A stretch of 64,000 nucleotides of DNA from Hymenobacter plasmatis (GCF_020711255.1 NZ_JAJFAW010000004.1:124001-188000), one strand, 5' to 3'; positions 16,596 through 25,991 are shown, counted from the stretch's first letter. Translations and numbers: made by a program. Notes: generated by a model not told the origin, from the sequence alone.

Positions 16596-18227
16596 CTAAT
16601 GCCCAGCTACGGCTACCTGAGAAATGCCGCGCAGCTCCAGCTCGATGTGCCGCTCGGGGGCTACCTGGCGGAACGATTCGATGGCTTCGAGCACGTCGTG
16701 GTCGATGTCCATCGATTTGCTGCCGTCGAGAATAACGCGGCTGCCCCGGGGCAGGCGCTCAAGCGTGTTGATGATGCTGGCCTTGTTGAGAAAGGACACG
16801 TGCTCGGAAAGGCGCAGGTAGAACGTGCCGGGCTCGCGGCCGGGGGCGTCGCGGGTCAGGAAATACGCCTGCTCGGCATTGGCCTTGAGGATGAAGAAGA
16901 AGCCCACCACCAGACCCACGCCCACGCCCTTGAGCAGGTCGGTAAACAGCACAGCCACGATGGTCACGATGAACGGCAAGAACTGGGCCCAGCCCAATTT
17001 CCACTGCGTGCGGTAGAGCGCCGGCTTGGTCAGCTTGAAGCCCACGGTGAGCAGCACCGCCGCCAGCGCCGAGAGCGGAATCATGTTCAGCACCGAAGCC
17101 AGAAACAGCAGGCTGGCCAGCAACAACAGGCCGTGGATAAACGAAGACAGTTTGGTTTGGCCACCGGAGTTGATGTTGGCCGACGACCGCACAATCACGG
17201 CCGTCATGGGCAGGCCACCGATGAGGCCGCTCACCATATTGCCCACGCCTTGGGCCATCAGCTCGCGATTGGGCGGCGTGCGGCGCTTGTGCGGGTCGAG
17301 TTTATCGACGGCCTCCACGCTGAGCAGGCTTTCCAGTGAGGCTACAATGGCGATGGTCAGGGCCACGCCGTAGGTGGCGGGCCGCGCAAAAGCCGACCAG
17401 TCCGGCAAAGTCAATTGGCCGAGCAAACCGCTGAGCGACGATACGATGGGCAGCTTCACCAGGTGCTCGGGGCGTACCTGGTAATCGGGGGCTACGGCAC
17501 GCAGCAGCTGATTGAGGCCAATGGAAACCAGCACGACCACCAGCGCGCCGGGCACCTTACGGGCCCAGGCCTGGCGCTGCACCGCGCTGGTATCCCACAG
17601 GAGCAGCAGCGCCAGCGACACAAAGCCCACCAGCACCGAGCCGGGGCTCAGGGCCTTGGCAGCAGCGCCAATAGCCGAAAAGGTATTCTGGCCGTTGAAC
17701 TGCAGAAAGTCCATGTCTTCAAAATAGTCGGTATCGGCACCGAGGAAGTGCGGAATCTGCTTGAGAATCAGAATCAAGCCAATGGCAGCCAGCATGCCGC
17801 GAATAACCGCTGCCGGGAAGTACATGCCGATAACTCCGGCCTTGGCCACGCCCATCAGCACCTGAATGGCCCCGGCGATTACCGTAGCCGCCAGCAGCGC
17901 CTGGAAAGACCCCAACGTGCTGATGGCCGTGAGCACAATCACGGTGAGGCCGGCGGCGGGGCCGCTCACGCTCAGCTGCGAGCCACTGAGCCAGCTCACC
18001 AATACGCCGCCCACTATGCCCGTAACGAGGCCCGCGAGCAGCGGCGCCCCCGAGGCCAGCGAGATGCCCAGGCACAACGGCAGGGCCACGAGGAAAACCA
18101 CCAGCCCGGCCGGAGCATCCTGCCCAATTGAGCTAAAAACCGAAGGCTTGGGCGCCGGGGCGGCCGGCTCGGTGGCCGCCGCAATGCGTGCACCGGTGCG
18201 AGCCGGTGAAGAAATAATTTCTGACAT
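16596..18227 (-). CDS. SulP-family inorganic anion transporter with STAS domain
   Basis: A 543-residue membrane protein. After a cytoplasmic Ala/Pro-rich start come about 12-14 hydrophobic segments with SulP landmarks: DAPAGLVVFLVALPLCLGIS, SQLSVSGPAAGLTVIV, and GGLPMTAVIVRSSANINSGG. The C-terminal 90 residues form a STAS-like domain (VSFLNKASIINTLERLPRGS, DGSKSMDIDHDVLEAIESF). SulP proteins exchange sulfate, bicarbonate or other anions. The adjoining carbonic anhydrase favours bicarbonate over sulfate here; that is inference. Confidence 0.9.
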   Translation of the reverse strand: MSEIISSPARTGARIAAATEPAAPAPKPSVFSSIGQDAPAGLVVFLVALPLCLGISLASGAPLLAGLVTGIVGGVLVSWLSGSQLSVSGPAAGLTVIVLTAISTLGSFQALLAATVIAGAIQVLMGVAKAGVIGMYFPAAVIRGMLAAIGLILILKQIPHFLGADTDYFEDMDFLQFNGQNTFSAIGAAAKALSPGSVLVGFVSLALLLLWDTSAVQRQAWARKVPGALVVVLVSIGLNQLLRAVAPDYQVRPEHLVKLPIVSSLSGLLGQLTLPDWSAFARPATYGVALTIAIVASLESLLSVEAVDKLDPHKRRTPPNRELMAQGVGNMVSGLIGGLPMTAVIVRSSANINSGGQTKLSSFIHGLLLLASLLFLASVLNMIPLSALAAVLLTVGFKLTKPALYRTQWKLGWAQFLPFIVTIVAVLFTDLLKGVGVGLVVGFFFILKANAEQAYFLTRDAPGREPGTFYLRLSEHVSFLNKASIINTLERLPRGSRVILDGSKSMDIDHDVLEAIESFRQVAPERHIELELRGISQVAVAGH

Positions 18228-18376
18228 AACCGTGTCTTAATTATAGGACGACTGCTGCAGAAGCGAGCAGGCGTCGTAACCGTTGTAATTCTGACACAAG
18301 GTTACGGGGGCGCTATTAAGACCGAATTAAACTCGAATTAAAAGGAAATTAAAACCGATAAAACGCCAAAATTGGG

Positions 18377-19771
18377 CTAAACAGGCCAATTGAGCCATAC
18401 CTGGGTGCCCGTACCCACTTCGCTTTCGACGCGCACCGTACCGCCGTGCAGCGCCATAATGCGGGCCGCCAGCGGCAGGCCAATGCCGTGGCCGGGCACC
18501 GCCCGCGCCGTGGCCGCCCGGAAGAACGGCACGAACACCTGCTGCAAGTCGGCCGGGCTCAGGCCGGGGCCTTCGTCCGAGACCAGCAGCGTGAGGTGGT
18601 GGGCGGTGCGGGCCAGCGAAGCCGTGACCGTGCCGCCATTGCCGGCCGAAAACTTACAGGCATTGTCCAGCACGTTGAGCACGGCCGAGAGCAGCAGCGC
18701 TTCGTTGCCGCGCACGGTGAAGCAGTTGGCTTCTTCGCCTTCGCGAAAATCGAGGTCGACCCGGCAGGTGGGGTGGCGGCGCAGCAGCTGCTCGTGGGCC
18801 TGCAGCAGCAGCTCGTCGAGCCGCACCGGGCCCATGGGCACTTGCGACGGGTCGTCGGAGGCCCGGGCAATCTGCAGTAGGCCGTTCGTGAGCTCGTTGA
18901 GCTGGCGGGCCGAATCGAGGGTGCTTTGCAGCACGCGCCGGTACTCGGCTGGCGGGCGCTCGGCTTGCAGCAGGGCCACTTCCAGCTCCCCAATCAGGGC
19001 GGTGAGCGGGGTGCGCAGCTCGTGCGAGGCGTCGCGCACAAAGGTGCGCTGGCCGGCAAAGGCCGATTCCAGCCGGTCGAGCAGGCGGTTGAAGCGCTGG
19101 GCCAGCCGCCCAATTTCATCGGTTGTACCCGCGGCCTGCGTGAGGCGCTGGCTCAGGTCGGTGGCCGTAATGCCGTCGACCTCCTGCACCATGCGGCGCA
19201 GCGGGCGCAGGGCCTGCCCGGCAAAAAACCAGTTGCCGATGCCCATGACCACCAGCGCGGCTAGTAGCCCAACGGCCAGCAGCTGGCGTAGCTGCGCCAG
19301 CTGCTGGCGGCTGTCTTCGTCTACGGACGAGGCCACCACCACCAGCGGCCCCAAGCGGGCATCCTGGTAGAGCAGGCCCACGGTTTCGTGGTAGTGGGTT
19401 TCGGGCTCCAGCACGGCCCGGCCGCTGCGGCGCACTTCGGCCAGCCAGGCGGCGGGCACTGGCTTGGCGGGGCCCTGCCCTTCCCGAAACACCAGGCGGT
19501 TGGAGGCATCATAAACCCGTCCTTCTTCTTCGGGCAGGGTGCGGTAGAGCTGGCGCAGGTAGCGCCGGTACGAGGCTTGCTGGTTGGCGTTGCGGCTTTC
19601 CTGGCCTTCGGCGTAGGCATGGCCTACCACCAGCGTCCTTTTAAACAAGCTTTGGGTAAACAGCGCCCGCCGCGACTGCTTGGTGGCAAAGTAGATAGCC
19701 AACGCAAACAGCAGCAGCGTCACGGCCAGAATGGCCCCAAACTGAATGGCAAGACGCAGACGTATGGACAC
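18377..19771 (-). CDS. Sensor histidine kinase
   Basis: A 464-residue membrane kinase with TM1 (about 10-30), a roughly 130-residue periplasmic sensor, TM2 (about 163-185) and a HAMP domain. The dimerisation/phosphoacceptor box is DASHELRTPLTALIGE (H250). The ATPase domain has NVLDNACKFS, DEGPGLSP and GIGLPLAARI. Translation starts with GTG. It pairs with the OmpR-type regulator encoded upstream (19977-20657), although the two are separated by a 164-bp palindromic repeat. The stimulus is unknown; the arrangement resembles metal or envelope-stress systems. Confidence 0.9.
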   Translation of the reverse strand: MSIRLRLAIQFGAILAVTLLLFALAIYFATKQSRRALFTQSLFKRTLVVGHAYAEGQESRNANQQASYRRYLRQLYRTLPEEEGRVYDASNRLVFREGQGPAKPVPAAWLAEVRRSGRAVLEPETHYHETVGLLYQDARLGPLVVVASSVDEDSRQQLAQLRQLLAVGLLAALVVMGIGNWFFAGQALRPLRRMVQEVDGITATDLSQRLTQAAGTTDEIGRLAQRFNRLLDRLESAFAGQRTFVRDASHELRTPLTALIGELEVALLQAERPPAEYRRVLQSTLDSARQLNELTNGLLQIARASDDPSQVPMGPVRLDELLLQAHEQLLRRHPTCRVDLDFREGEEANCFTVRGNEALLLSAVLNVLDNACKFSAGNGGTVTASLARTAHHLTLLVSDEGPGLSPADLQQVFVPFFRAATARAVPGHGIGLPLAARIMALHGGTVRVESEVGTGTQVWLNWPV

Positions 19772-19802
19772 GGAGAGGTAGCGTTTAAAAGGATGTTAGA
19801 TA

Positions 19803-19966
19803 ACTCCCCTCCTTACCAAGGAGGGGATGTTCGAGCCAACGGCTCGGACGGGGGTGGTTGTGCCGTTGAACGATACCCGAACGAACCCAGCGCCCATCGT
19901 TCAACGAATCCAACCACCCCAGTGTCCGCTTCGCGGCCACATCCCCTCCTTAGATAAGGAGGGGAA
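19803..19966. repeat. Dispersed palindrome, family B, copy 1
   Basis: Ends are CTCCCCTCCTTACCAAGGAG and a matching CTCCTTAGATAAGGAGGGG, with inner arms GGGGTGGTTG/CAACCACCCC and a core ATCGTTCAACG. The second copy is at 56384-56549 with the same order of motifs. It is inserted between the response regulator and kinase genes of one operon. Confidence 0.8.
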
Positions 19967-19976
19967 TTTTGTTCTT

Positions 19977-20657
19977 CTACCCTTCCGTCTTCATCACGTA
20001 GCCCATGCCTACCAGTGTGTGAATGAGCTTGGGCTCAAAGCCTTTGTCAATTTTCTTGCGCAAAAAATTGATATACACGTCGATAACATTCGAGCCCGTA
20101 TCGAAGCTCATGTCCCATACGTGCTCCAGTAAGTCGGCACGGGAAACCACGCGGCCTTGGTTGCGCAGCAGGTATTCCAGCAGGGAAAACTCCCGCGCGG
20201 TGAGCTGCACCGCCTGCCCGGCCCGCTCCACGCGCTTGGCCGCGGGGTCGAGGGTGAGGTCGGCGAGGTGCAGCACGGCCTTGGGCGCGGGGGCTTCGGT
20301 GCGGCGGCGCACCAAGGCGCGCAGCCGGGCCAGGAGTTCCTCAAAGGCGAAGGGCTTCACCAGGTAGTCGTCGGCTCCGGCGTCGAGGCCGCGAATTTTA
20401 TCATCGGTTTCCCCGAGCGCAGTGAGCATGAGGATGGGCACGCCGGGGTCGTGGGCGCGCACCTGCCGGCACACTTCCAGGCCGCTCAGGCCCGGCAGCA
20501 TCTGGTCGAGAATCAGGCAGTCGTATTGCGTAGATTGGGCCCGGCGCAGCCCCAGCAGACCGTCGGCGGCCAGGTCCACGGTGTAGTCCTGCTCGGTAAG
20601 GCCCTGGTGGAGGAAGGCCGCCACCGCAGGTTCGTCTTCGACTAAAAGAATTTTCAT
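19977..20657 (-). CDS. OmpR-family response regulator
   Basis: A 226-residue two-domain regulator. The receiver domain begins KILLVEDEPAVAAF, has phosphoacceptor D51 (LILDQMLPGLSG), TALGETDDKIRGLDAGADDY and the conserved lysine in LVKPFAFEEL. The C-terminal winged helix (about 128-223) includes LTAREFSLLEYLLRNQGRVV and SNVIDVYINFLRKKID. It is the first gene of the pair with the histidine kinase at 18377-19771. Targets are unknown. Confidence 0.93.
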   Translation of the reverse strand: MKILLVEDEPAVAAFLHQGLTEQDYTVDLAADGLLGLRRAQSTQYDCLILDQMLPGLSGLEVCRQVRAHDPGVPILMLTALGETDDKIRGLDAGADDYLVKPFAFEELLARLRALVRRRTEAPAPKAVLHLADLTLDPAAKRVERAGQAVQLTAREFSLLEYLLRNQGRVVSRADLLEHVWDMSFDTGSNVIDVYINFLRKKIDKGFEPKLIHTLVGMGYVMKTEG

Positions 20658-20696
20658 GGGGCCGGAAGGTAGCGCCGACGGCCCGAAAATACAGTC

Positions 20697-20730
20697 GGCC
20701 CGCTCCAGTAGATTTACTACGGAGCGGGCC
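20697..20730. terminator. Hairpin terminator
   Basis: Perfect GGCCCGCTCC/GGAGCGGGCC stem with a TA-rich loop between the small membrane protein gene (stop 20769) and the regulator gene. It most likely ends the minus-strand transcript from 20769-20960. Confidence 0.6.
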
Positions 20731-20768
20731 GGCTTGTTTTACAATCGGGTTCGGCGGGGCGGGCGGGG

Positions 20769-20960
20769 TTAGCGCGCTGCCACCGTACCACCCGCACCAG
20801 GGCCCTGAAAGCCAGCCGGTGCGCTCGTGGTTACTTCTTCCTTTGCAGTCGTTCCTGAGCCCAGCGGGGCAGCTTGCAACCGGACTCCAATAGCCAACAG
20901 AATAGATAAAGCCAACGCCAGGTAGAAGCGAAAATACTGTTGAATATTGGTAAACATCAT
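20769..20960 (-). CDS. Small single-span membrane protein, unknown
   Basis: A 63-residue ORF starting MMFTNIQQYFRF, with one hydrophobic helix (YLALALSILLAIGVRLQ) and a Thr/Ser/Ala/Gly-rich tail. The frame is open to 21008 but the double ATG at 20958-20960 is more natural. A terminator hairpin follows. The family was not recognised; it could be a small exported or membrane protein of this genus. Confidence 0.4.
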   Translation of the reverse strand: MMFTNIQQYFRFYLALALSILLAIGVRLQAAPLGSGTTAKEEVTTSAPAGFQGPGAGGTVAAR

Positions 20961-21365
20961 CCAGGAGACCGAAAGTGAAGTGCCGAAAACGACTGTTGCC
21001 ATTCTCACACTTCGAAAGTATCAGCCACGTGAATATCGTCCCGGTTATTTTAGCCTAACCACACCCTTTTCCAGACGAACTCACGCAACTTCTCGGTGAA
21101 CCAAGTACTACTCCAACGGTCTAGTTGAGCTAACGTCTTAAAGTACAAAACCAGCAGGCACGTACCATTACCCGAGGTTTGTGGTGCAAAGCATTTCCAT
21201 TTGATGGACTATAAAAAGGAATAAAACCTCCCGAAAGCGCCTACAAGAAACCCGAAGTCCCGTAATGTAAATCCGAAGTCCCGTAATGTACTTTTCCTAT
21301 GCCCCACCCATCCCCACTGCAGGTTGCCGCGCAATCCAAGCCTGCCGTTGGCTGTTACTTAATTC
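20961..21365. other. AT-richer intergenic region with a 21-bp-spaced direct repeat
   Basis: About 400 bp without a convincing gene, AT-richer than its neighbours. It contains two identical 18-bp copies of CCGAAGTCCCGTAATGTA at 21252-21269 and 21273-21290 (period 21 bp, two helical turns), about 75 bp before xdhC. It may hold an operator or simply a local duplication. Confidence 0.4.
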
Positions 21366-22502
21366 ATGACTGAACTGCAACGCCTGCTTCTAGCCTACGA
21401 CCAGCACCGCGCCGATGGGCGGCCCTGCGCCCTGGCCACGGTGGTGGAGGTGCTGGGCTCGGCCTACCGGCGCCCCGGCGCCCGCATGCTCGTCACCGAC
21501 GACGGCCAGCTCACCGGCGCCATCAGCGGGGGCTGCCTGGAAGGCGACGCCCGCCAGCGGGCCCGGCAAGCTATTTTCCGGGGCCAACCTGCCCTCGTCA
21601 CCTATGACACCCGCGACGAAGACGACCCACGCCACGGCCTGGGCCCTGGCTGCCAGGGTGTGGTACGCATTCTGCTCGAGCCGCTTGATTTCGCCAATGC
21701 CGAAAATGCCATGGAGTTGCTGCGCAGTTTTGCCAGCTACCCGGAGCCCGCCGTACTGGCCACCGTCTTTGCCACCGAAGCGGCCGACTTACGGGCCGGG
21801 GTGGGCCAGCGCCTGCTGCTCACGGCGGCGGGCGCAGTACGCGGCACGGCTACCCTGGCGGCCCCACTAGCCGAGTCGGCCCGCGCCACGCTGGCCCAAG
21901 GCACCTCGCAGGTGCTGGATATCGACACCGAAGCGGGCCCGGTGCGGGCGCTGGTGGAGCTGCTTACCCCGCCCCTGCGCTTGCGCATCTACGGCGCAGG
22001 CAACGATGCTCAGCCGCTGGTGCGCCTGGCTGCCTCGTTGGGCTGGCACATCATCGTACTCGATGGCCGCCCCAACCTGGCCACCCCCGCCCGCTTCCCC
22101 GAAGCCGCCGAAGTGCGCGTGCTCCCGGTAGGAGCCATGGCTCAAGAAGCGCCGGGCACTGCCTACGCCGTGCTCCTAAGCCACAACTACGCCTACGACC
22201 TGGCCGCCCTGCAGCTGCACCTGGCAACGCCCACGCCCTACATCGGCCTCCTCGGCCCCCGCGCCAAAGCGGCGCGCCTGCTCGACGAATTGGACCTTAC
22301 CGAAGCCGAGCAGCAGGAACTGCTTGCGACCCGCCTCCACAGCCCCATCGGCTTAGACCTGGGCAGCGAAACACCCGAGGAAATTGCTTTGGCAATAGTG
22401 GCCGAAATTCAGGCCAGCCGCAGCAACCGCAATGGCCGCCCCTTGCGCGAGCGGGCGGGCACCGTACACGCGCCCAACACCTTCGAATTGCAAGGCCGGT
22501 AA
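21366..22502 (+). CDS. XdhC/CoxI-family protein (molybdenum cofactor insertion)
   Basis: A 378-residue protein. Its N-terminal XdhC-CoxI domain is plain: CALATVVEVLGSAYRRPGAR, then AISGGCLEGD and GLGPGCQGVVRILLEPL. The C-terminal Rossmann domain has LRIYGAGNDAQPLVRLAASL, VLDGRP and YIGLLGPRAKAARLLDEL. XdhC binds Mo cofactor and helps load and sulfurate xanthine dehydrogenase-type enzymes. The xdhAB partner genes are absent from the window, so it is an orphan here. A terminator follows at 22527-22562. Confidence 0.88.
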   Translation: MTELQRLLLAYDQHRADGRPCALATVVEVLGSAYRRPGARMLVTDDGQLTGAISGGCLEGDARQRARQAIFRGQPALVTYDTRDEDDPRHGLGPGCQGVVRILLEPLDFANAENAMELLRSFASYPEPAVLATVFATEAADLRAGVGQRLLLTAAGAVRGTATLAAPLAESARATLAQGTSQVLDIDTEAGPVRALVELLTPPLRLRIYGAGNDAQPLVRLAASLGWHIIVLDGRPNLATPARFPEAAEVRVLPVGAMAQEAPGTAYAVLLSHNYAYDLAALQLHLATPTPYIGLLGPRAKAARLLDELDLTEAEQQELLATRLHSPIGLDLGSETPEEIALAIVAEIQASRSNRNGRPLRERAGTVHAPNTFELQGR

Positions 22503-22526
22503 CCTTTCGGTTTAGCTCAATAAAAA

Positions 22527-22562
22527 CCGGGCTGCTCACACTTTGCAGTGCGGGCAGCCCGG
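22527..22562. terminator. Intrinsic terminator after xdhC
   Basis: Stem CCGGGCTGC/GCAGCCCGG between convergent xdhC and the small lipoprotein gene, preceded by A5. Confidence 0.65.
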
Positions 22563-22605
22563 GAGAAGTGCGGTCGACAAAACCGCGGCTAAGAATGCCT
22601 TCGGG

Positions 22606-22881
22606 TTAGTCTAACCGGCGCCGGCTGTGGCCATAGTTGCCGTAGCCATTGTTGCCACCATCGCGCCGGTAACCATCATAGTGTGAGCGGTAGGGCGGGC
22701 GGTAGTAACGGGGCACCACAACCACGGGGCGTGGCGGGTAATAGTAAGGCCGAACGGGAGCGTAGTATGCATGAACCGGTGGATAATACCCATAGTCGGC
22801 ACCTACCCCAACCGAGGCGGCGCAACCGCTCAGAAGCAGCGCGCAAAAACCAATAGCAAACAACAAGGATTTCGTTTTCAT
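22606..22881 (-). CDS. Small Tyr/Pro/Arg-rich lipoprotein
   Basis: A 91-residue protein with a lipoprotein signal peptide (KSLLFAIGFCALLLSGCAAS; lipobox LLSGC) followed by a low-complexity Tyr/Pro/Arg/Gly tail (YYPPVHAYYAPVRPYYYPP, HYDGYRRDGG). It should be anchored in the envelope. Similar small YXP-rich lipoproteins are common in Cytophagales but have no known function. Confidence 0.7.
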   Translation of the reverse strand: MKTKSLLFAIGFCALLLSGCAASVGVGADYGYYPPVHAYYAPVRPYYYPPRPVVVVPRYYRPPYRSHYDGYRRDGGNNGYGNYGHSRRRLD

Positions 22882-23046
22882 GACCAGCTACGCAAGCGCG
22901 CAGAATTAACAAGTGGATACTTCCGTTAATACAAAAAACAGACCAGATTAATTGCGAAAGCTTGCTCTCAGCAATCTGGGCACCAATTTTTTACGGCTTA
23001 TCCGAGAGTAGGTTTTCCCCTTGTTTTGGCAATGAAATTCTTGGGT

Positions 23047-24435
23047 TTAGGCGGTGGCTGGCACCTCGGTTTCGCCGTTCAAAATGCGGGCTTTGCCGGG
23101 TAGCGTTTTGTGGCGCTCTTTTCCCAGGGCAGCGGCCGGCTCGGGCACCCAATGGTGGCGGCCACCGGCGCGCTCGTCGTTGAACTCGGTGGGTGCGGTG
23201 CCGGCTTCGGTGCGCTGCTTCCAGGTGAGATGCTCGGTGCCGTCGTCGGTGCGGTCCATGGTGATGCAGTCTTCCACGGGGCACACTAGCGAGCAGAGGT
23301 TGCAACCCACGCAGTTTTCCTCGATGATTTCGGGTACCCGCGTGCCGGCGTTCAGCTTGATGGCTTGGTGAGCACCGTCTTCGCAAGCGGTGTAGCAGAG
23401 CTGGCAGCCAATGCACTTGTCCTCGTGGATGTTGGCCGTCACCTTGTACTTCATGTTCAGGTCTTCCCAGTGCAGAACGTTGGGCAGAGCCTTGCCTACG
23501 AAGTCGTAGATGGTGTTGAAGCCCTTGTCGACCATGTACTGCTCCAGCCCGGAAGTCATTTCGCGAATGATGCCGAAGCCGAAGTGCATGGCGGCCGTGC
23601 AAACCTGCACGCTGCTGGCACCCAGCAAGATGTGCTCCACGGCATCGCGCCAATTCTCGATGCCGCCAATGCCCGAGATGGGCAGGCGCACGTCGGGGTG
23701 CTGGGCGCAGTTTTTCACCATGTTCAAAGCAATGGGCTTCACGGCCGGGCCGCAGTAGCCGCCGTTGGTGCCCTTGCCGTCCACAATGGGGTACGGCGCA
23801 AACTTGTCCAAATCCACGCCCACGATGCTCTGAATCGTGTTGATAAGCGAAATGGCATCGGCCCCGCCGCGGCGCGCGGCCATGGCCGGCTCCGTGATGT
23901 CGGAAATGTTGGGAGTTAGCTTCACGATGACGGGCTTGGTGGCTACTTCCATCACCCACTCCACTATCATCTGCAGCACCTTAGGCTCCTGGCCTACTGC
24001 CGAGCCCATGCCCCGCTCGCACATGCCGTGGGGGCAGCCGAAATTCAGCTCAAAACCATCGGCGCCGGCGTCCTGCGATTGCCGCACGATGTCGTGCCAT
24101 TCCTGCCGGGTTTGCACCATGAGCGAGGCGATGACGGCGTGGTTCGGAAACCGTTTTTTCACTTCCTCAATCTCGCGCAGGTTGTCGGCCAGCGGGCGGT
24201 CCGAAATCAGCTCAATATTGTTGAAGCCGACCAATCGTTTGTCGCGGTAGTTTACCCCGCCGTAGCGGCTGGAAACATTGACTACCGGAACCCCCAGCGT
24301 TTTCCACACCGCGCCGCCCCAGCCGGCGTCGAAGGCTTTCATGATTTGGTAGCCGGAGTTGGTGGGCGGAGCCGAAGCCAGCCAGAAAGGGTTCGGCGAT
24401 TTGATGCCGGCGAAATTGATGGATAAATCAGGCAT
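23047..24435 (-). CDS. preA: NAD-dependent dihydropyrimidine dehydrogenase, PreA subunit
   Basis: A 462-residue FMN-dependent dehydrogenase subunit that reduces uracil or thymine to the dihydro form. It begins MPDLSINFAGIKSPNPFWLA, like dihydroorotate dehydrogenases. The active-site region is FELNFGCPHGMCERGMGSAV. Two 4Fe-4S clusters lie near the C-terminus (CIGCQLCYTACEDGA and CVGCNLCSLVCPVEDC). The frame extends to 24483 only through a dispersed palindrome, so ATG 24435 is used. It is the last gene of the pyrimidine catabolism cluster and acts with PreT. Confidence 0.93.
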   Translation of the reverse strand: MPDLSINFAGIKSPNPFWLASAPPTNSGYQIMKAFDAGWGGAVWKTLGVPVVNVSSRYGGVNYRDKRLVGFNNIELISDRPLADNLREIEEVKKRFPNHAVIASLMVQTRQEWHDIVRQSQDAGADGFELNFGCPHGMCERGMGSAVGQEPKVLQMIVEWVMEVATKPVIVKLTPNISDITEPAMAARRGGADAISLINTIQSIVGVDLDKFAPYPIVDGKGTNGGYCGPAVKPIALNMVKNCAQHPDVRLPISGIGGIENWRDAVEHILLGASSVQVCTAAMHFGFGIIREMTSGLEQYMVDKGFNTIYDFVGKALPNVLHWEDLNMKYKVTANIHEDKCIGCQLCYTACEDGAHQAIKLNAGTRVPEIIEENCVGCNLCSLVCPVEDCITMDRTDDGTEHLTWKQRTEAGTAPTEFNDERAGGRHHWVPEPAAALGKERHKTLPGKARILNGETEVPATA

Positions 24436-24450
24436 TTTAATTTTTTTATC

Positions 24451-24564
24451 TGTCATCCTGAGCGCAGCGAAGGACCTTATCACGGTCGACGAATGGGCTT
24501 GAACTATGGAGTTACTGCGAATTGTGCTGCTGTCCTTGGGTCCTTCGCTGTGCTCAGGATGACA
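24451..24564. repeat. Dispersed palindrome, family A, copy 2
   Basis: 26-bp arms (24451-24476 and 24539-24564), left outer end TGTCATCCTGAGCGCAGCGA, with one mismatch, between preT and preA. This copy uses the ATCCTGAG...AAGGACC variant. Confidence 0.8.
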
Positions 24565-24589
24565 CTTTTTATAGCTTGGGTGTAAAACC

Positions 24590-25915
24590 TTACTTGCTCA
24601 GGTAGGCGTGAATGCCGCGGGCCGTGAGCTTGGCCTCGGCGGCGGCGTTCACCACTTCGGCCCCACCATTCCAGGCATCGCCGGAGGCGAAGTACTGGGG
24701 GTTGGTAGTTTGGCCGGTGTGGGCATCGGCCACGATGCGGCCCTTGCCGTCCACCTTCAGGCCCGGAATCAGGCTCAGGAAATTGGTTTGCTTGGCCTGG
24801 CCCGTGGCTTTTATCACCATGTCGCAGGGCTCCACGAATTCTGAGCCGGCAATTTCCGATACCTTGCCCTCCTTGGTTTCCGTGCGGATAAATTTCACGC
24901 CCGCCACGTAGCCGTTGCCCATAATCTCGACCGGGGCCACGTTGAACAAGCCCTTCACTCCTACACCTTTGGCCAGGTCGTATTCGAAGTCATAGGCGCC
25001 CATTTCTTCCTTGCCACGGCGGTAGGCCAGCACTACATTCTCGGCCCCAAGGCGGGCCGATTCGGAGGCCGCATCCATCGCCGTGTTGCCGCCGCCCAGC
25101 ACAATTACCTTCTGGCCCACCGCTACCTGGTGGTGATGCTGGCGCAATTCCGCAATGAACTCTACGGCGCCGGTGCAATTGATTTTGTCTTCACCCGGCA
25201 AACCCAAGTCGTTGGTTTTGCCCAAGCCAATTCCGAGAAAAATGGCGTCGTATTTACTCTCTAATTCCGCTAATTCTTCGCGAGAATTAATCGGCGAATT
25301 AAAGTGCACGTTGTAGCCGAATTGTGCTTGCAAATAGGCCATTTCGGCCAGTGTTTCTTCGTTAGTGATTTTGTAGGGTGCCACGCCGTAAACCGTGAGG
25401 CCCGAAGGCTGGGCTTTGGCTTCAAAAACGTCCACTTCGTACCCCAACGCCCGCAGCTCGCAGGCTGCCGAAATCCCCGAAGGACCCGCGCCAATTACGG
25501 CCACGCTTTTCCCATTGGGCGCCCCCGGGCCAAACAACTTTTTGCCGCTTTCAATGACCTTGGTGGTGGCGTAGCTCTGCAAGCGACCAATTTCGATGGG
25601 CTTCACATCCTGCAGGTTGTACACACAAGCACCCTCGCACAGCACCTCCGTAGGGCACACTTTGCCGCAGGCGTTGCCGAAGTAATTAGCCTCGTAAATA
25701 GTCCGCGCCGCACCAGTATCGTTGCCCGAATTTATCTGGCGAATAAACTGCGGAATGTCAATTCCTGAAGGGCAGGCTTTGATGCACGGCGCGTCGAAAC
25801 AAAACAGGCAGCGCGAGCTTTCGTACAGCGCCTCCGTCCGGTTCATGTGGGGCTTGAGCTGCGCAAAATTGAGCTGGAATTCCTGTTCGGTGGTGGGGGT
25901 GGAATATTCGGCCAT
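24590..25915 (-). CDS. preT: NAD-dependent dihydropyrimidine dehydrogenase, PreT subunit
   Basis: A 441-residue flavoprotein partner of PreA that passes electrons from NADH. The N-terminal iron-sulfur segment has CLFCFDAPCIKACPSGIDIP and GNACGKVCPTEVLCEGACVY. This is followed by an FAD site (VAVIGAGPSGISAACELRAL) and an NAD(P) site (KVIVLGGGNTAMDAASESAR), as in glutamate synthase small-subunit-like proteins. ATG 25915 (MAEYSTPTTEQEF) is preferred to the start at 25960, which overlaps a dispersed repeat. It lies upstream of preA in the same operon. Confidence 0.92.
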   Translation of the reverse strand: MAEYSTPTTEQEFQLNFAQLKPHMNRTEALYESSRCLFCFDAPCIKACPSGIDIPQFIRQINSGNDTGAARTIYEANYFGNACGKVCPTEVLCEGACVYNLQDVKPIEIGRLQSYATTKVIESGKKLFGPGAPNGKSVAVIGAGPSGISAACELRALGYEVDVFEAKAQPSGLTVYGVAPYKITNEETLAEMAYLQAQFGYNVHFNSPINSREELAELESKYDAIFLGIGLGKTNDLGLPGEDKINCTGAVEFIAELRQHHHQVAVGQKVIVLGGGNTAMDAASESARLGAENVVLAYRRGKEEMGAYDFEYDLAKGVGVKGLFNVAPVEIMGNGYVAGVKFIRTETKEGKVSEIAGSEFVEPCDMVIKATGQAKQTNFLSLIPGLKVDGKGRIVADAHTGQTTNPQYFASGDAWNGGAEVVNAAAEAKLTARGIHAYLSK

Positions 25916-25991
25916 TGGGGGCGGGGGACTCGAATTGTAAGAAAGAGAAGGAGCCGTCATGCTGAGGTCGACAGAAGCACATTACCCGCAC

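Noticed and set aside
24436..24483. Upstream in-frame start for preA (MIRSFAALRMTD)
   Set aside because: These residues are a translation of the family-A palindrome, not a conserved part of PreA.
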